DNA of 64,000 bases from Sphaerisporangium perillae (lineage in GTDB: Bacteria; Actinomycetota; Actinomycetes; Streptosporangiales; Streptosporangiaceae): positions 62,001 to 126,000 of the forward strand of contig NZ_JALLPO010000018.1 in the NCBI RefSeq assembly GCF_023276435.1, given 5' to 3'. Below, in pieces: positions 1-9,017 of this stretch. Within the stretch, counting starts at the first letter, position 1, and each line of letters begins with the position of its first letter. A program made the translations under genes and the position numbers. The notes under the pieces were generated by a model that saw only the letters and a program-made list of their open reading frames with translations, did no database searches and was not told where the DNA came from.

Positions 1-1500
1 GCCGGCGAGCGGCACGCATCCGAGCAGCAGGACCGAGACCGCCAGCCACGTCTTGCCGAGGAACACCGTCGACAGCGCGGCGAGCACCGCGACGTACGGC
101 GGGGCCCAGCCGCCGGAGCCGAGGCCGCTGGCATGGTAGCCGGAGGTGTAGAGATGCCAGAGGTCGGAGGCGCCGCCGACGACGGGCACGAGCGCGCCGC
201 CGCCGAGCAGGTCTCCGTACAGCAGCGACCGCTCGGCGGCCAGCGTGACGCCCACCAGCGCCAGGCAGAGCAGCACGCCGGGGTTGCTCAGGACGCGCTG
301 CATCAGCCCGGCGTCGGTGAGCAGCTCCTCGCCGTCCTCCTTGGCCGGTTCGGAGATCACCGCGTGGTGCCGTCCGGCGGAGTCGATCGGCCCCGACCCC
401 GACAGGTAGCCCTGGACCATGTCGGCCAGGCGCCGGTAGGCCATGCCCGACGGCGTGAACAGCGGTTTGACCTGCGGGTAGCCCTGCTTCCTGTTCTTTC
501 GCCTGGCTTTCCTGGCCTTCATGAGGCGGCGCGGCGAGCCGAGGACGGAGACGAGCGCGGCCACCTCGTCCAGGGCGTTCGCCGGCTGTTTGGCCAGCAG
601 CAGCAGGAAGGTGCGGAACAGCGATACGACGAGGTTGCGCGCCACCGACCACAGCAGCGACCGGAACGGCAGGTTCGCCATGACCACGAACAAGGCGTTG
701 CGCCGGTCGAGCCTGCGGGGATGGACATCGCTGGCGGCCATGCGGCGTCTGCGGCGCGTCGCCGCCTCGGCGTGCCAGGCGACGGCGTCGGTGACGTTCA
801 GCACGTGGTAGCCGGCCGCCGTGGCGCGCCAGCACAGGTCGAGGTCGTCGCGGAAGAGGGGTAGGCCGGCGTCGAGGCCGCCGAGCTGCTCCCACACGTC
901 GCGGCGGATCAGCATGCCGGCCGTGGACACCGACAGCGTCTGATGGACGCCGTCGTGCTGGCCCTGGTCGTACTCCCTGGGCTCGAGGCCGGTGTCGCGG
1001 CGGCCCGACCGGTCGACCGTGACGCCGATCTCCAGCAGGGTGCGCCGGTCGAGCCAGTCGCGCAGCTTCGGGCCGAGAACGGCCGCCTTCTGGTCTCCGG
1101 CGGCGGCCCACAGGAGCGCCTCCAGAGCGCGCGGATCGGGCGCCGAGTCGTCGTGCAGCAGCCAGATCCACTCTTCGCCGCCGGTGCGCGGCAGGCGCTC
1201 GAGGACCGCCGCCACCGCCTCGCCGAAGCCGGTCGAGCGGGGCAGGGTCAGCACGGCGTTCGGCCCGAAGGCCTCGGTCAGCATCTTCGCGCCGCCGTCG
1301 CGGCTGCCGTTGTCCACGCCGACGACCCGGTCGAGCGGACGCGTCTGCCGGAGAACGCCCTCCAGCGTCTCCTTCAACCAGCGCGTGCCGTCATGGGCGA
1401 CGACGATCGCTGTGACCGATGGACGCGGCGGTTGCACGGAGGTGGTGTCCTTGGGGGCTCGTGTGGCTTTGCGCCGATCACGATACGGCACCCCGGCCAC
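1..1500 (-). CDS. Family 2 glycosyltransferase with C-terminal membrane region (3' end outside window)
   Basis: The visible 500 residues begin with a GT-A fold typical of family 2: a first strand reading VTAIVVAHDGTRWLKETL, then the acceptor/metal region LLHDDSAPD and later LFRDDLDLCWRA. This enzyme probably moves a sugar from an NDP-donor to a lipid-linked or cell-wall acceptor on the inner face of the membrane. After about residue 390 hydrophobic segments begin, and the frame stays open to the window edge, so the protein is one of the large actinobacterial GT2 proteins with a polytopic tail. The start is GTG at 1500; the only other in-frame choice is GTG at 1491, because a stop lies upstream with no other start codon after it. 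It lies downstream of whiB on the same strand. The acceptor is unknown. Confidence 0.85.
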   Translation of the reverse strand, partial: MAGVPYRDRRKATRAPKDTTSVQPPRPSVTAIVVAHDGTRWLKETLEGVLRQTRPLDRVVGVDNGSRDGGAKMLTEAFGPNAVLTLPRSTGFGEAVAAVLERLPRTGGEEWIWLLHDDSAPDPRALEALLWAAAGDQKAAVLGPKLRDWLDRRTLLEIGVTVDRSGRRDTGLEPREYDQGQHDGVHQTLSVSTAGMLIRRDVWEQLGGLDAGLPLFRDDLDLCWRATAAGYHVLNVTDAVAWHAEAATRRRRRMAASDVHPRRLDRRNALFVVMANLPFRSLLWSVARNLVVSLFRTFLLLLAKQPANALDEVAALVSVLGSPRRLMKARKARRKNRKQGYPQVKPLFTPSGMAYRRLADMVQGYLSGSGPIDSAGRHHAVISEPAKEDGEELLTDAGLMQRVLSNPGVLLCLALVGVTLAAERSLLYGDLLGGGALVPVVGGASDLWHLYTSGYHASGLGSGGWAPPYVAVLAALSTVFLGKTWLAVSVLLLGCVPLAG

Positions 1501-1723
1501 GCGAGGTCCGCCACTCCGCCAATCCGGTGATGCGATGCCGATCCGGTACGGCCATCCCGATCGCGATCGTCCTTCCCCCGGACACCGCCCGGTGCATCAC
1601 GTCCCCTCGCCCGGCCTCCGGCTGTGGCCCCCCTGGCCCCAGCCGCCGGCCCTGACCGTGATCGCTCGGCGTTGCTCGTGGTATATCGGATCGCGACCCT
1701 GATGGCTCAGCGGTCGCGGTGTC

Positions 1724-1981
1724 TCAGCCGGCCTCTCGCTTGATCCGGCGCCGTTCCCGCTCCGACAAACCCCCCCAGATCCCGAATCTCTCGTCGTGCT
1801 GCAGCGCGTACTCCAGGCACTCCGCCCGCACTTCGCAGGACCGGCACACCTTCTTGGCCTCCCGCGTGGAACCACCTTTCTCTGGAAAAAACGCCTCCGG
1901 ATCCGTCTGCGCGCAAAGTGCGCGCTCCTGCCATCCCAGCTCTTCCGCGCCGAGCATCTGTGCCATGACCAGATCGGTCAC
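1724..1981 (-). CDS. whiB: WhiB-family iron-sulfur transcriptional regulator
   Basis: An 85-residue protein with the four-cysteine Fe-S cluster pattern of Wbl proteins (first Cys in ERALCAQTD, then CRSCEVRAEC), the GIWGG turn and the basic tail ERERRRIKREAG. Its sequence is very close to Streptomyces WhiB and mycobacterial WhiB2/WhmD, which act with the sigma factor in septation and sporulation (family knowledge). The start chosen is GTG at 1981, which has GGAGG six bases upstream and gives the N-terminus VTDLV, matching the family; a longer reading from 2113 has no such support. The position between a GT2 gene and fbiA matches the whiB2-fbiA-fbiB neighbourhood of mycobacteria. About 270 bp of upstream DNA presumably holds its promoter. 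Confidence 0.95.
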   Translation of the reverse strand: MTDLVMAQMLGAEELGWQERALCAQTDPEAFFPEKGGSTREAKKVCRSCEVRAECLEYALQHDERFGIWGGLSERERRRIKREAG

Positions 1982-2248
1982 TGCACACCTCCTGCCGATC
2001 GCTCGCCCGCCCCGCAACGGAGCCCCCCTTTTGAACACCTTCCTCAATACCCAGCATGTGAAAGGCGTAACAACACAGCTGTAATTACACGCGTGTGCCG
2101 CGTGTGGCGTCAAGCAACATGACAGTATCCGGGGAAAGACCAGCTCACCCCGGTATGTAAGGCTTTGGCGTAATGCGCGGCCTTCTACGGCGCATGCCTC
2201 CCTACGGAGGGTCCGTCGGCCCTCTGCGACTCCCGCTCTTCAATGCCC

Positions 2249-4588
2249 TCAGCGGTCGGAACCGTACCAGCGCGCTCCCTGATCCACTCCTGGCCCTGCC
2301 GGATCTCTACCATCGCTTTCCTCCGGCCTTGCCTGGGCGGACCGGTCGGGAGCGTATATGGCGGTCGGATCGAGCGGCTCGTCCCGGCGTCCCTGGGACG
2401 CGGGCGGCGGCATGGGCGCGTTCAACGGGTCGTTCTGGTAGGCCTTCGGATCGAAGCGAACCGTCTTCTCCGAGGCCGGCTCGTCCCAGGCGGGCTGCGC
2501 CTGCCTGTTCGGCTGCTCCTGCTGGTAGGGCTGGTCCTGGACGGGCGGGTACGGATGGTCCTGCGCCGAGTGGTACGGCTGGGAGTCGCCCGCCGGGCGC
2601 GGATACGCCGCGGAGTCCGCCGGCGACTGCGGATGCCCGAACGGGCTCGCGCCATAGCTCGCGGTGTAGTCGGGCGTCCGCACGGGCTGCGTGCCGGTGT
2701 GCTCCGACGCGCCGCTCTGGCCGCCGCCGAGGTCGAAGCGGCCGTCGGCCGGCGTCCCGGCGGCGCCGGCGCCCTGCGACTGCTGCTGGTAGCTCTGGGC
2801 CTGCTGGTAGGCATGCGCGATCTGCTGCTGGCGCGGATCGGCCACGGCCTCCGGGTACAGCTGGGACGGCTCGCCCGGGCGCCCGAAGTCCCCCGAGGCG
2901 TAGCCGCCAAGGGACTCGCCACCGGGCTGCGCTCCGGCCTGGCCGTAGGAACTCGGCTGCGTGGCGCTCTGCCCGTAGGACGACGGCTGGTCGAGCGGGC
3001 TGGACTGCGGACCCGTCTGGCCATACGACGACGGCTGATCCAACGGACTCGGCTGCGAACCGGTCTGACCGTACGACGACGGCTGATCCAGCGGACTGGA
3101 CTGCGGACCCGTCTGGCCATACGACGACGGCTGATCCAACGGACTCGGCTGCGAACCGGTCTGACCGTACGACGACGGCTGATCCAGCGGACTGGACTGC
3201 GGACCCGTCTGGCCATACGACGACGGCTGATCCAACGGGCTCGACTGCGGACCCGTCTGGCCGTACGTGGCACCGGACTGCGGCTGGCCGTACGTCGAGG
3301 AGAGGTCGAAGGCGGTCGGCGCGGTGAGCGGCTCGGGGGCGGGCACCGCCTGGAGGGCGCCCGTCGTGAAGGCGTCCGGACCGGCGAAGGCTCCGGTGCC
3401 CCCGCCCGAGGACGGGTACGGCGAGGCCGCCTGGGGCGCGTAGGGATCGGAGACCTGCTGCGGCTGCCCGGCCGGCTGCGGCGCGTACGGGGACGCGGGC
3501 TGCTGCCCGTACGCCCCGGAGCCCTGCTGCCCGTACGCCCCGGAGCCCTGCGGCTCGTACGCCCCGGAAGGCTGGGGCTCGTACGAAGGCTGCTGCGGCT
3601 CGTACGCGCCCGGCGCCTGGGGCCGGGGCTCGTTCTGGGGGCCCTGCGCGTAGGGGTCCGAGGCCTGCGCCGGCGCGTACTGGTCCAGCGGCTGGGAGTG
3701 CTGGGGCGCGTAGGAGCCGGGCGGCGGGGGCAGCGCGGGAAGCCCGGAGGGGGGCGCGCCGGCGGCGCCGTCCGGGGAAGGCATATACGAGGGCTGCTCG
3801 GGGTGGCCGCCCGGCGCGCCGTACGCGCCGTTCTCGCCCTGGGAGGGCGGCGGCTGGTAGGCGCCCTGGCCGTTGAAGGCGCCGTTGCCCTGCTGCTGGG
3901 GGTAGCCCTGCTGGGGACCGGACGCCTGCTCGGCATAGCCGTGCTGCGGGCCGGGCCGCTGCTCGGGGTAGCCCTGGTGGGAGCCCGGCTGCTGCTCGGG
4001 GTAGCCCTGGTGGGAGCCCGGCTGCTGCTGGTGGAAGCCCTGCTGGGGACCGGGCTGCCCCGGGTGACCCTGCTGGGGCCCGAACCCGGGGACGACGCCC
4101 TGCGCGGACCCCTCGCCCGGGCGCATGCCGAACGACTCCTGCCGGGGCCGGGACGCCGAGGGCGCGGCGGGCGGCAGGATCGCCATCGCGTACACCAGCC
4201 CGACCGCGGTGAGCCCGAGGGCGGGCAGGCCGGTCAGCAGGTACTCGATGAGGCTCAGCCCGCCCGTGCCACCGCCGATCAGGACGCCGATGAGGCTGAT
4301 GGCGCCGAAGAGGGCGGCGACGGCGAGCGCGACGACCGCGATGAGGTTGACCAGGCGCGCACGGGGGGTGGGCGGCCCGAACCGGGTGACCAGGACGATC
4401 GCGCCGACCGCGAGCGCCACGTAGACCGGCGAGGTGAGCGTGCTCAGCGTGATGGACGATCGCGTGCCGAACGGCAGCCCGGAACCGATGAGCAGCCTCT
4501 CGACGCCGACCAGAACCTGGGCGCACACCACCGTGAGCATGATCCAGGCGGCCGGCTCGCGGAGCCGTCCGGGCTCGACTTTGACCAC
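2249..4588 (-). CDS. Membrane protein with long Pro/Gln/Tyr/Ser-rich repeat tail
   Basis: A 779-residue protein. Roughly the first 140 residues hold about four hydrophobic helices (for example AWIMLTVVCAQVLVGVERLL and VYVALAVGAIVLVTRF). The remaining 600 or more residues are low complexity, rich in Pro, Gln, Gly, Tyr and Ser, with YGQ, YAPQ and GPQQGYP motifs and a perfect tandem block described separately. The tail is probably cytoplasmic and disordered. The start chosen is GTG at 4588, preceded by a run of G; a longer reading from 4690 lacks a good ribosome site. Similar proteins with four helices and a PQ-rich tail are common in actinomycetes, but no function is established to my knowledge. 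It is divergent from fbiA across 213 bp. Confidence 0.8.
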   Translation of the reverse strand: MVKVEPGRLREPAAWIMLTVVCAQVLVGVERLLIGSGLPFGTRSSITLSTLTSPVYVALAVGAIVLVTRFGPPTPRARLVNLIAVVALAVAALFGAISLIGVLIGGGTGGLSLIEYLLTGLPALGLTAVGLVYAMAILPPAAPSASRPRQESFGMRPGEGSAQGVVPGFGPQQGHPGQPGPQQGFHQQQPGSHQGYPEQQPGSHQGYPEQRPGPQHGYAEQASGPQQGYPQQQGNGAFNGQGAYQPPPSQGENGAYGAPGGHPEQPSYMPSPDGAAGAPPSGLPALPPPPGSYAPQHSQPLDQYAPAQASDPYAQGPQNEPRPQAPGAYEPQQPSYEPQPSGAYEPQGSGAYGQQGSGAYGQQPASPYAPQPAGQPQQVSDPYAPQAASPYPSSGGGTGAFAGPDAFTTGALQAVPAPEPLTAPTAFDLSSTYGQPQSGATYGQTGPQSSPLDQPSSYGQTGPQSSPLDQPSSYGQTGSQPSPLDQPSSYGQTGPQSSPLDQPSSYGQTGSQPSPLDQPSSYGQTGPQSSPLDQPSSYGQSATQPSSYGQAGAQPGGESLGGYASGDFGRPGEPSQLYPEAVADPRQQQIAHAYQQAQSYQQQSQGAGAAGTPADGRFDLGGGQSGASEHTGTQPVRTPDYTASYGASPFGHPQSPADSAAYPRPAGDSQPYHSAQDHPYPPVQDQPYQQEQPNRQAQPAWDEPASEKTVRFDPKAYQNDPLNAPMPPPASQGRRDEPLDPTAIYAPDRSAQARPEESDGRDPAGPGVDQGARWYGSDR
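2971..3258 (-). repeat. Six 48-bp tandem units, grouped as an exact 96-bp repeat
   Basis: Inside the repeat tail of the previous gene, 48-bp units start at 2971, 3019, 3067, 3115, 3163 and 3211. Each encodes a 16-residue motif of the type SYGQTGPQSSPLDQPS, alternating with TGSQPSPLDQ. The two 96-bp blocks 3019-3114 and 3115-3210 read as identical base for base, which implies a recent duplication or gene conversion. Confidence 0.93.
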
Positions 4589-4801
4589 AACTACCCCCCA
4601 ATGGGTCCATACGGCACCCGCAGTTTCGCACATCTCCCCACTTTGGGGGCGCCAGACCCATGAACCACATAGATCACATAAAGCTGTCAACTACGGCAAT
4701 CCCCCCTTTTCGCACAGCTCTGACCAGGCGTTTCACAGATCACCTCGTCCGCCGCCCGGCCGAGGACAAGGCAACAAGAAGGCAATGGAAGACTTGACAT
4801 C

Positions 4802-5728
4802 ATGCGCATCCTGTCCCTAGCCGGCGGAATCGGCGGAGCCCGCTTTCTTCGCGGGCTCCTGGCCGCCGCCCCCGACGCGGAGATCACCGTCATCGGCAAC
4901 ACCGGTGACGACATCACCCTTTTCGGGCTCCGGGTCTGTCCAGATCTCGACACCGTCATGTACACCCTCGGCGGCGGCATCAACGAGGAGCAAGGCTGGG
5001 GCCGGGCCGGCGAGCACCACCTCATCAAGGCCGAGCTCGCGGCGTACGGCATGGAGCCGCAGTGGTTCGGCCTCGGCGACAAGGACATCGCGACGCACAT
5101 CGTGCGCACCCAGATGCTGAGCGCCGGCTACCCGCTGTCGGCGATCACCGAGGCCCTGTGCGCGCGCTGGCAGCCCGGCGTCCGGCTGATCCCCATGACC
5201 GACGACCGCGCCGAGACCCACGTGGTCATCAGCGACGAGGAGGGCCGGCGGGCGATCCACTTCCAGGAGTGGTGGGTGCGGCTGCGCGCCTCGGCGCCGG
5301 CGGAGCAGATCATCCTGGTGGGCGCGGACGACGCCAAACCCGCGCCCGGCGTGCTGGAGGCGATCCACGAGGCCGACGTCGTGATCCTGCCGCCCTCCAA
5401 CCCGGTGGTGAGCATCGGGACCATCCTGCAGATCCCCGGCATCCGGGAGGCCTTGGAGGTCAAGACCGTGGTCGGGGTCTCGCCCATCATCGGCGGCGCT
5501 CCCGTGCGCGGCATGGCCGACGCCTGCCTCACCGCCATCGGCGTGGAGACCAGCGCCCAGGCGGTGCTGGAGCTGTACGGCTCGCGCCTGGTCGACGGCT
5601 GGCTGGTGGCCGAGGAGGATCGCGGCGTCGCGCTCGACGGGGTGCGCGTGCAGGCGAGGCCGCTGCTGATGACCGACGTCGAGGCCACCGCCGAGATCGC
5701 CCACGCCGCCCTGGAGCTGGCCAGGTGA
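4802..5728 (+). CDS. fbiA: 2-phospho-L-lactate (phosphoenolpyruvyl) transferase, F420 synthesis
   Basis: A 308-residue CofD/FbiA enzyme. It transfers the activated phospholactyl/phosphoenolpyruvyl moiety to FO, making (dehydro-)F420-0 in the cytoplasm. The family signatures are present: [14 protein letters not shown] at the N-terminus, then [17 protein letters not shown] and [13 protein letters not shown] near residue 200. Length matches the family. ATG at 4802 is used; the upstream ribosome site is weak (GGAAG about 10 bases away). The stop codon overlaps the fbiB start by four bases (GTGA), so the two genes are translationally coupled, as in mycobacteria. Confidence 0.96.
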   Translation: MRILSLAGGIGGARFLRGLLAAAPDAEITVIGNTGDDITLFGLRVCPDLDTVMYTLGGGINEEQGWGRAGEHHLIKAELAAYGMEPQWFGLGDKDIATHIVRTQMLSAGYPLSAITEALCARWQPGVRLIPMTDDRAETHVVISDEEGRRAIHFQEWWVRLRASAPAEQIILVGADDAKPAPGVLEAIHEADVVILPPSNPVVSIGTILQIPGIREALEVKTVVGVSPIIGGAPVRGMADACLTAIGVETSAQAVLELYGSRLVDGWLVAEEDRGVALDGVRVQARPLLMTDVEATAEIAHAALELAR

Positions 5729-6990
5729 TCAGCGTCCACGGAGTGCCCGGCCTGCCGGAGGTGCGGCCCGGCGACGACCTCGCCACGCTGATCGCGGCCG
5801 CCGTGCCCGATCTGGCCGACGGCGACATCCTCGTCGTCACCTCCAAGATCGTGAGCAAGGCCGAGGGCCGCGTGCGGCGGGGCGAGAGCCGCGCCGAGGC
5901 GATCGCGGAGGAGACCGAGCGCGTCGTCGCCCGCCGGGGCGAGACCGTGATCGCCCAGACCCGCCATGGCTTCGTCATGGCCGCCGCCGGGGTCGACGCC
6001 TCAAACACCGAGCCCGGCACCGTGCTGCTCCTCCCCGACGACCCCGACGCCTCCGCGCGCCGCATCCGGTCCGGCCTCCCCGCGCACGTCGGGGTGATCC
6101 TCTCCGACACCTTCGGCCGCCCGTGGCGCAACGGCCTGACCGACGTGGCGATCGGCGCGGCGGGCGTCCGGCCGCTGGACGACTTCCGCGGCCGCTCGGA
6201 CGGCTACGGCAACCCGCTGTCGGCGACGGTCACCGCGCTGGTCGACGAGATCGCGGCGGCGGCCGAACTGGTCAAGGGCAAGCTCGACGGGGTGCCGGTG
6301 GCGGTCGTGCGCGGGCTGTCCCACCTGGTGACCGCCGAGGACGGTCCCGGGGTCAGGCCGCTGGTGCGGCCCGCCGACGAGGACATGTTCCGGTACGGCT
6401 CGGCCGACGTGCTGTTCGCCCGGCGGACGATCAGGGAGTTCTCCCCCGAGCCGGTCGACCCGGCCGCGATCAGGCGGGCCGTCGACGCCGCGATCAGCGC
6501 GCCCGCCCCGCACCACACGACGCCCTGGCGCTTCGTGCTGCTGGAGTCGGCGGCTTCGCGCGAGAAGCTGCTGGACGCCATGCTCGCGGCGTGGATCCGC
6601 GACCTTCGGGCCACGGGCTTCACCGAGGAGTCGATCACCCGCCGGGTCAGGCGGGGAGAGGTCCTGCGCCGGGCTCCCTACCTTGTGGTGCCCTGCCTGG
6701 TGATGGACGGCTCGCACACCTATCCCGACGAGCGCCGCAACGCGGCCGAGCGCGAGATGTTCGTCGTCGCCATGGGCGCCGGCGTACAGAACCTCCTGGT
6801 CCAGCTCGCGGTCGAGGGCCTGGGCTCGGCGTGGGTCTCCTCCACGATGTTCTGCCGCGAGGTCGTGCGCGAGGTGCTCGACCTGCCGGAGTCGTGGGAC
6901 CCCATGGGCGCCGTCGCGGTCGGCCACCCCGCCGCGCCGCCCCGCGGCCGGCCTCCACGCGACGCCGCCGACTTCGTCCTCACCCGCTGA
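5725..6990 (+). CDS. fbiB: Bifunctional F420:gamma-glutamyl ligase / dehydro-F420-0 reductase
   Basis: A 421-residue fusion. Residues 1 to about 240 are the CofE ligase domain, which adds glutamates to F420-0 using GTP; motifs include [31 protein letters not shown] and [11 protein letters not shown]. From about residue 240 there is a nitroreductase-type FMN domain ([17 protein letters not shown], then [10 protein letters not shown] and GLGSAWVSS) that in actinobacteria reduces dehydro-F420-0. The GTG at 5725 overlaps the fbiA stop (GTGA). The architecture is the full actinobacterial FbiB, not the shorter archaeal CofE. Confidence 0.96.
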   Translation: MISVHGVPGLPEVRPGDDLATLIAAAVPDLADGDILVVTSKIVSKAEGRVRRGESRAEAIAEETERVVARRGETVIAQTRHGFVMAAAGVDASNTEPGTVLLLPDDPDASARRIRSGLPAHVGVILSDTFGRPWRNGLTDVAIGAAGVRPLDDFRGRSDGYGNPLSATVTALVDEIAAAAELVKGKLDGVPVAVVRGLSHLVTAEDGPGVRPLVRPADEDMFRYGSADVLFARRTIREFSPEPVDPAAIRRAVDAAISAPAPHHTTPWRFVLLESAASREKLLDAMLAAWIRDLRATGFTEESITRRVRRGEVLRRAPYLVVPCLVMDGSHTYPDERRNAAEREMFVVAMGAGVQNLLVQLAVEGLGSAWVSSTMFCREVVREVLDLPESWDPMGAVAVGHPAAPPRGRPPRDAADFVLTR

Positions 6991-7023
6991 GCCACCGCGC
7001 CGGTCGGCGGCCGCGCGTGGGCG

Positions 7024-8796
7024 TCAGCCGGACTTGGCGCAGGTGGGGTGGCACAGGCGGCGGGCCAGGGCGCTGAGGAAGACGTCGATGATCTCGCCCG
7101 GCCCGGAGGCCACGTGCAGCGAGCCGTTCGTGACCGAGACGATCTCGCCCAGCGCCGCGCGGTCCACGTCCTTGCCGAAGGCGAGCACGATGATCTGCAC
7201 CGGGTGGTCGGGGTCCCACGCCTCGCGGAGCTTGCCCACGAGGGCCTGCCGGGACATCCCCTTGCCGTCGTCCCTGCCCGCCGTGATGACGAGCAGGGAG
7301 TTGTTCATCGTGGGCTCGTATTTCGCGGTGACGTCGCGGAACCCGGCGAGGATCGTGTCATAGAGCGAGCTGTCGCGGCTCTTGTACGGCTTGAGCGTCT
7401 GGGTGAACTGGTCCAGCCGCGTGCGGCGGGTGAACTGGTCGTCGTCGCGGTCGGGCTGGGTGATCGGCCCGAGGCCGACCAGGGGGCGGTAGCCCTTGCC
7501 GCCGCCGAGGCCGTCCGCGAACTCCCACAGGCCCATGCTCGTCGACCCGGGGAAGAGCTGGAGCCCGAGGTGGGCGGCCTTGAGCGCCACGGACTGGCGG
7601 GTGGCGCCCTTCTCCCCCGTGATCGGCTCGGCCATGTGCCGCGCGGCGTCGGCCAGCACCAGGATGTTGCTCGGCGGGGCCAGGCGGCTCCAGGCGTCGA
7701 GGGCTTCGTCGATCACGGCGGGGGTGATGGACGGGCGCGGGCGCGGCCGGTCCACGGGGATCTCCGGTCCCGCGCCGAGAGGCGGATCCTGACCGTCCGG
7801 GAGCCGGAACCCGCCGCGCCGCACGGCGATGGCGACCTGCGGTGAGATCAGGTAGGTGCCGAAGAGCCGCGCGCCCGCGGCGTCCGCCGGATCGGTCGCC
7901 GTGACGGCGTAGGGGTAGTCCAGGATGATCGTGCCCTCTTTGGGGTGCAGCGCCACGACCGGGTCCTCCGAGGGGGTCCGGTTGTGCAGCCACACCGACT
8001 GCTCGGGCACGACGACGACGGGCCGCTGCCAGAAGGAGCGGTCGTCGACGGCGGTGAGCATCGAGCGGTAGTCGGGGGCCGAGCCGGCCTGGGCCATCCG
8101 CACGAAGGCGGTCAGTTCCCTGGCGCCCTTGCCGCCGCTCCCGGCGATGTCGGTGGCCGCCGCCACGGTCGCGATGCCGGCGCCCGCGACCGACGGGTCG
8201 GGGATCCGGACGACGTCCGGCTCCTCGGCGGTCGGCTCGAGCCGGCCGCGCGCCGTGGCCGGGAAGATCATCTCCCAGCTCATCTCGGTCTTCCCCGTGG
8301 CGAACCGCTCGGCGAGGGAGCGCCGGGTCGCGAACACCAGCGGCGAGGTGGCGATCACCGTCTCGGTGGGCGAGATGTTCGGCGCCCCCTGCTTGCGCGC
8401 CAGCCGTACCCAGGCGGAGGAGTCGGCGATCCAGGCGTCGGGACGCCCCGCCAGCACTCCCGCCTGGTCGCCGATCAGCGTGCGCAGGACGGGCGCGGGA
8501 GGCTGCTCGGTGACCTGCACGAGCACGCACCGCCCGTCCACCGCCGCCTTGGTGGCGTTGAACCGCTCGGCCGCCTCCATGGCGACCGGGGCGATGTCCA
8601 GCGCCGCGTCCACGCCGACCAGCACCGGGTTCCGGCTGGAGCAGGGGCCGCCGGCCCTGGTGACGACGACCACCAGCACGCCCGCGAGCAGCACCAGCGC
8701 GATCAGCGTCGCAGGCAGGGCGCGACGCCGGTTCTGCCGGCGCGGGGGCTCGGCGATCGGGTCCGCACGGTGCCGACCAGGCCGACCAGACGCCAC
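7024..8796 (-). CDS. Solute-binding-like protein with degenerate VWA domain
   Basis: A 590-residue protein with one N-terminal membrane anchor (about residues 26-46, ALPATLIALVLLAGVLVVVV), so most of it is extracellular. The middle part resembles ABC-type substrate-binding proteins. The last 200 residues have the fold pattern of a von Willebrand A domain: strand SNILVLADAARHM, then GLWEFADGLGG and LLVITAGRDDG. The metal site (MIDAS) is broken: the usual DxSxS is DAARH, and the later TDG is TAG. The start is GTG at 8796 with AAGG six bases upstream. It is convergent with fbiB across 33 bp. The binding partner is unknown; a link to F420 is not shown. Confidence 0.85.
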   Translation of the reverse strand: MASGRPGRHRADPIAEPPRRQNRRRALPATLIALVLLAGVLVVVVTRAGGPCSSRNPVLVGVDAALDIAPVAMEAAERFNATKAAVDGRCVLVQVTEQPPAPVLRTLIGDQAGVLAGRPDAWIADSSAWVRLARKQGAPNISPTETVIATSPLVFATRRSLAERFATGKTEMSWEMIFPATARGRLEPTAEEPDVVRIPDPSVAGAGIATVAAATDIAGSGGKGARELTAFVRMAQAGSAPDYRSMLTAVDDRSFWQRPVVVVPEQSVWLHNRTPSEDPVVALHPKEGTIILDYPYAVTATDPADAAGARLFGTYLISPQVAIAVRRGGFRLPDGQDPPLGAGPEIPVDRPRPRPSITPAVIDEALDAWSRLAPPSNILVLADAARHMAEPITGEKGATRQSVALKAAHLGLQLFPGSTSMGLWEFADGLGGGKGYRPLVGLGPITQPDRDDDQFTRRTRLDQFTQTLKPYKSRDSSLYDTILAGFRDVTAKYEPTMNNSLLVITAGRDDGKGMSRQALVGKLREAWDPDHPVQIIVLAFGKDVDRAALGEIVSVTNGSLHVASGPGEIIDVFLSALARRLCHPTCAKSG

Positions 8797-9017
8797 GGTT
8801 CGCCTTTCGATGTCGCGTTACAGGAGAAGAGTCGGACGATTCTCCCAATGGACACCGTAGGCAGCGCAAGTATCCCCAAGAGGGAAACGTAGAACTTGTT
8901 ATAACTCTGTCTGATAACGCGCCGCCCCGCCGGCCCGCCTCCCGAGCCCGCGGTCAATCCTTGGACCGACGACGCCGTGGAGGCGCTGCTCTACTGCTCT
9001 ACCGCTTGTCGTGACCA

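Noticed and set aside
133-864. Long plus-strand open frame at the window start
   Set aside because: It is the antisense of the glycosyltransferase gene; high GC keeps several frames open, and the protein is Arg/Gly/Val-rich without domain pattern.
2243-4663. 806-codon plus-strand open frame with LRLVRPGRLGLVRR-type repeats
   Set aside because: It mirrors the repeat tail of the minus-strand gene; the repeats arise from the antisense of YGQ-type codons, and no ribosome site or fold is seen.
8797-9017. Possible small gene or RNA between the VWA-like gene and fbiC
   Set aside because: Only short open frames without ribosome sites; GTTAT/ATAAC symmetry near 8900 fits an ordinary promoter region.
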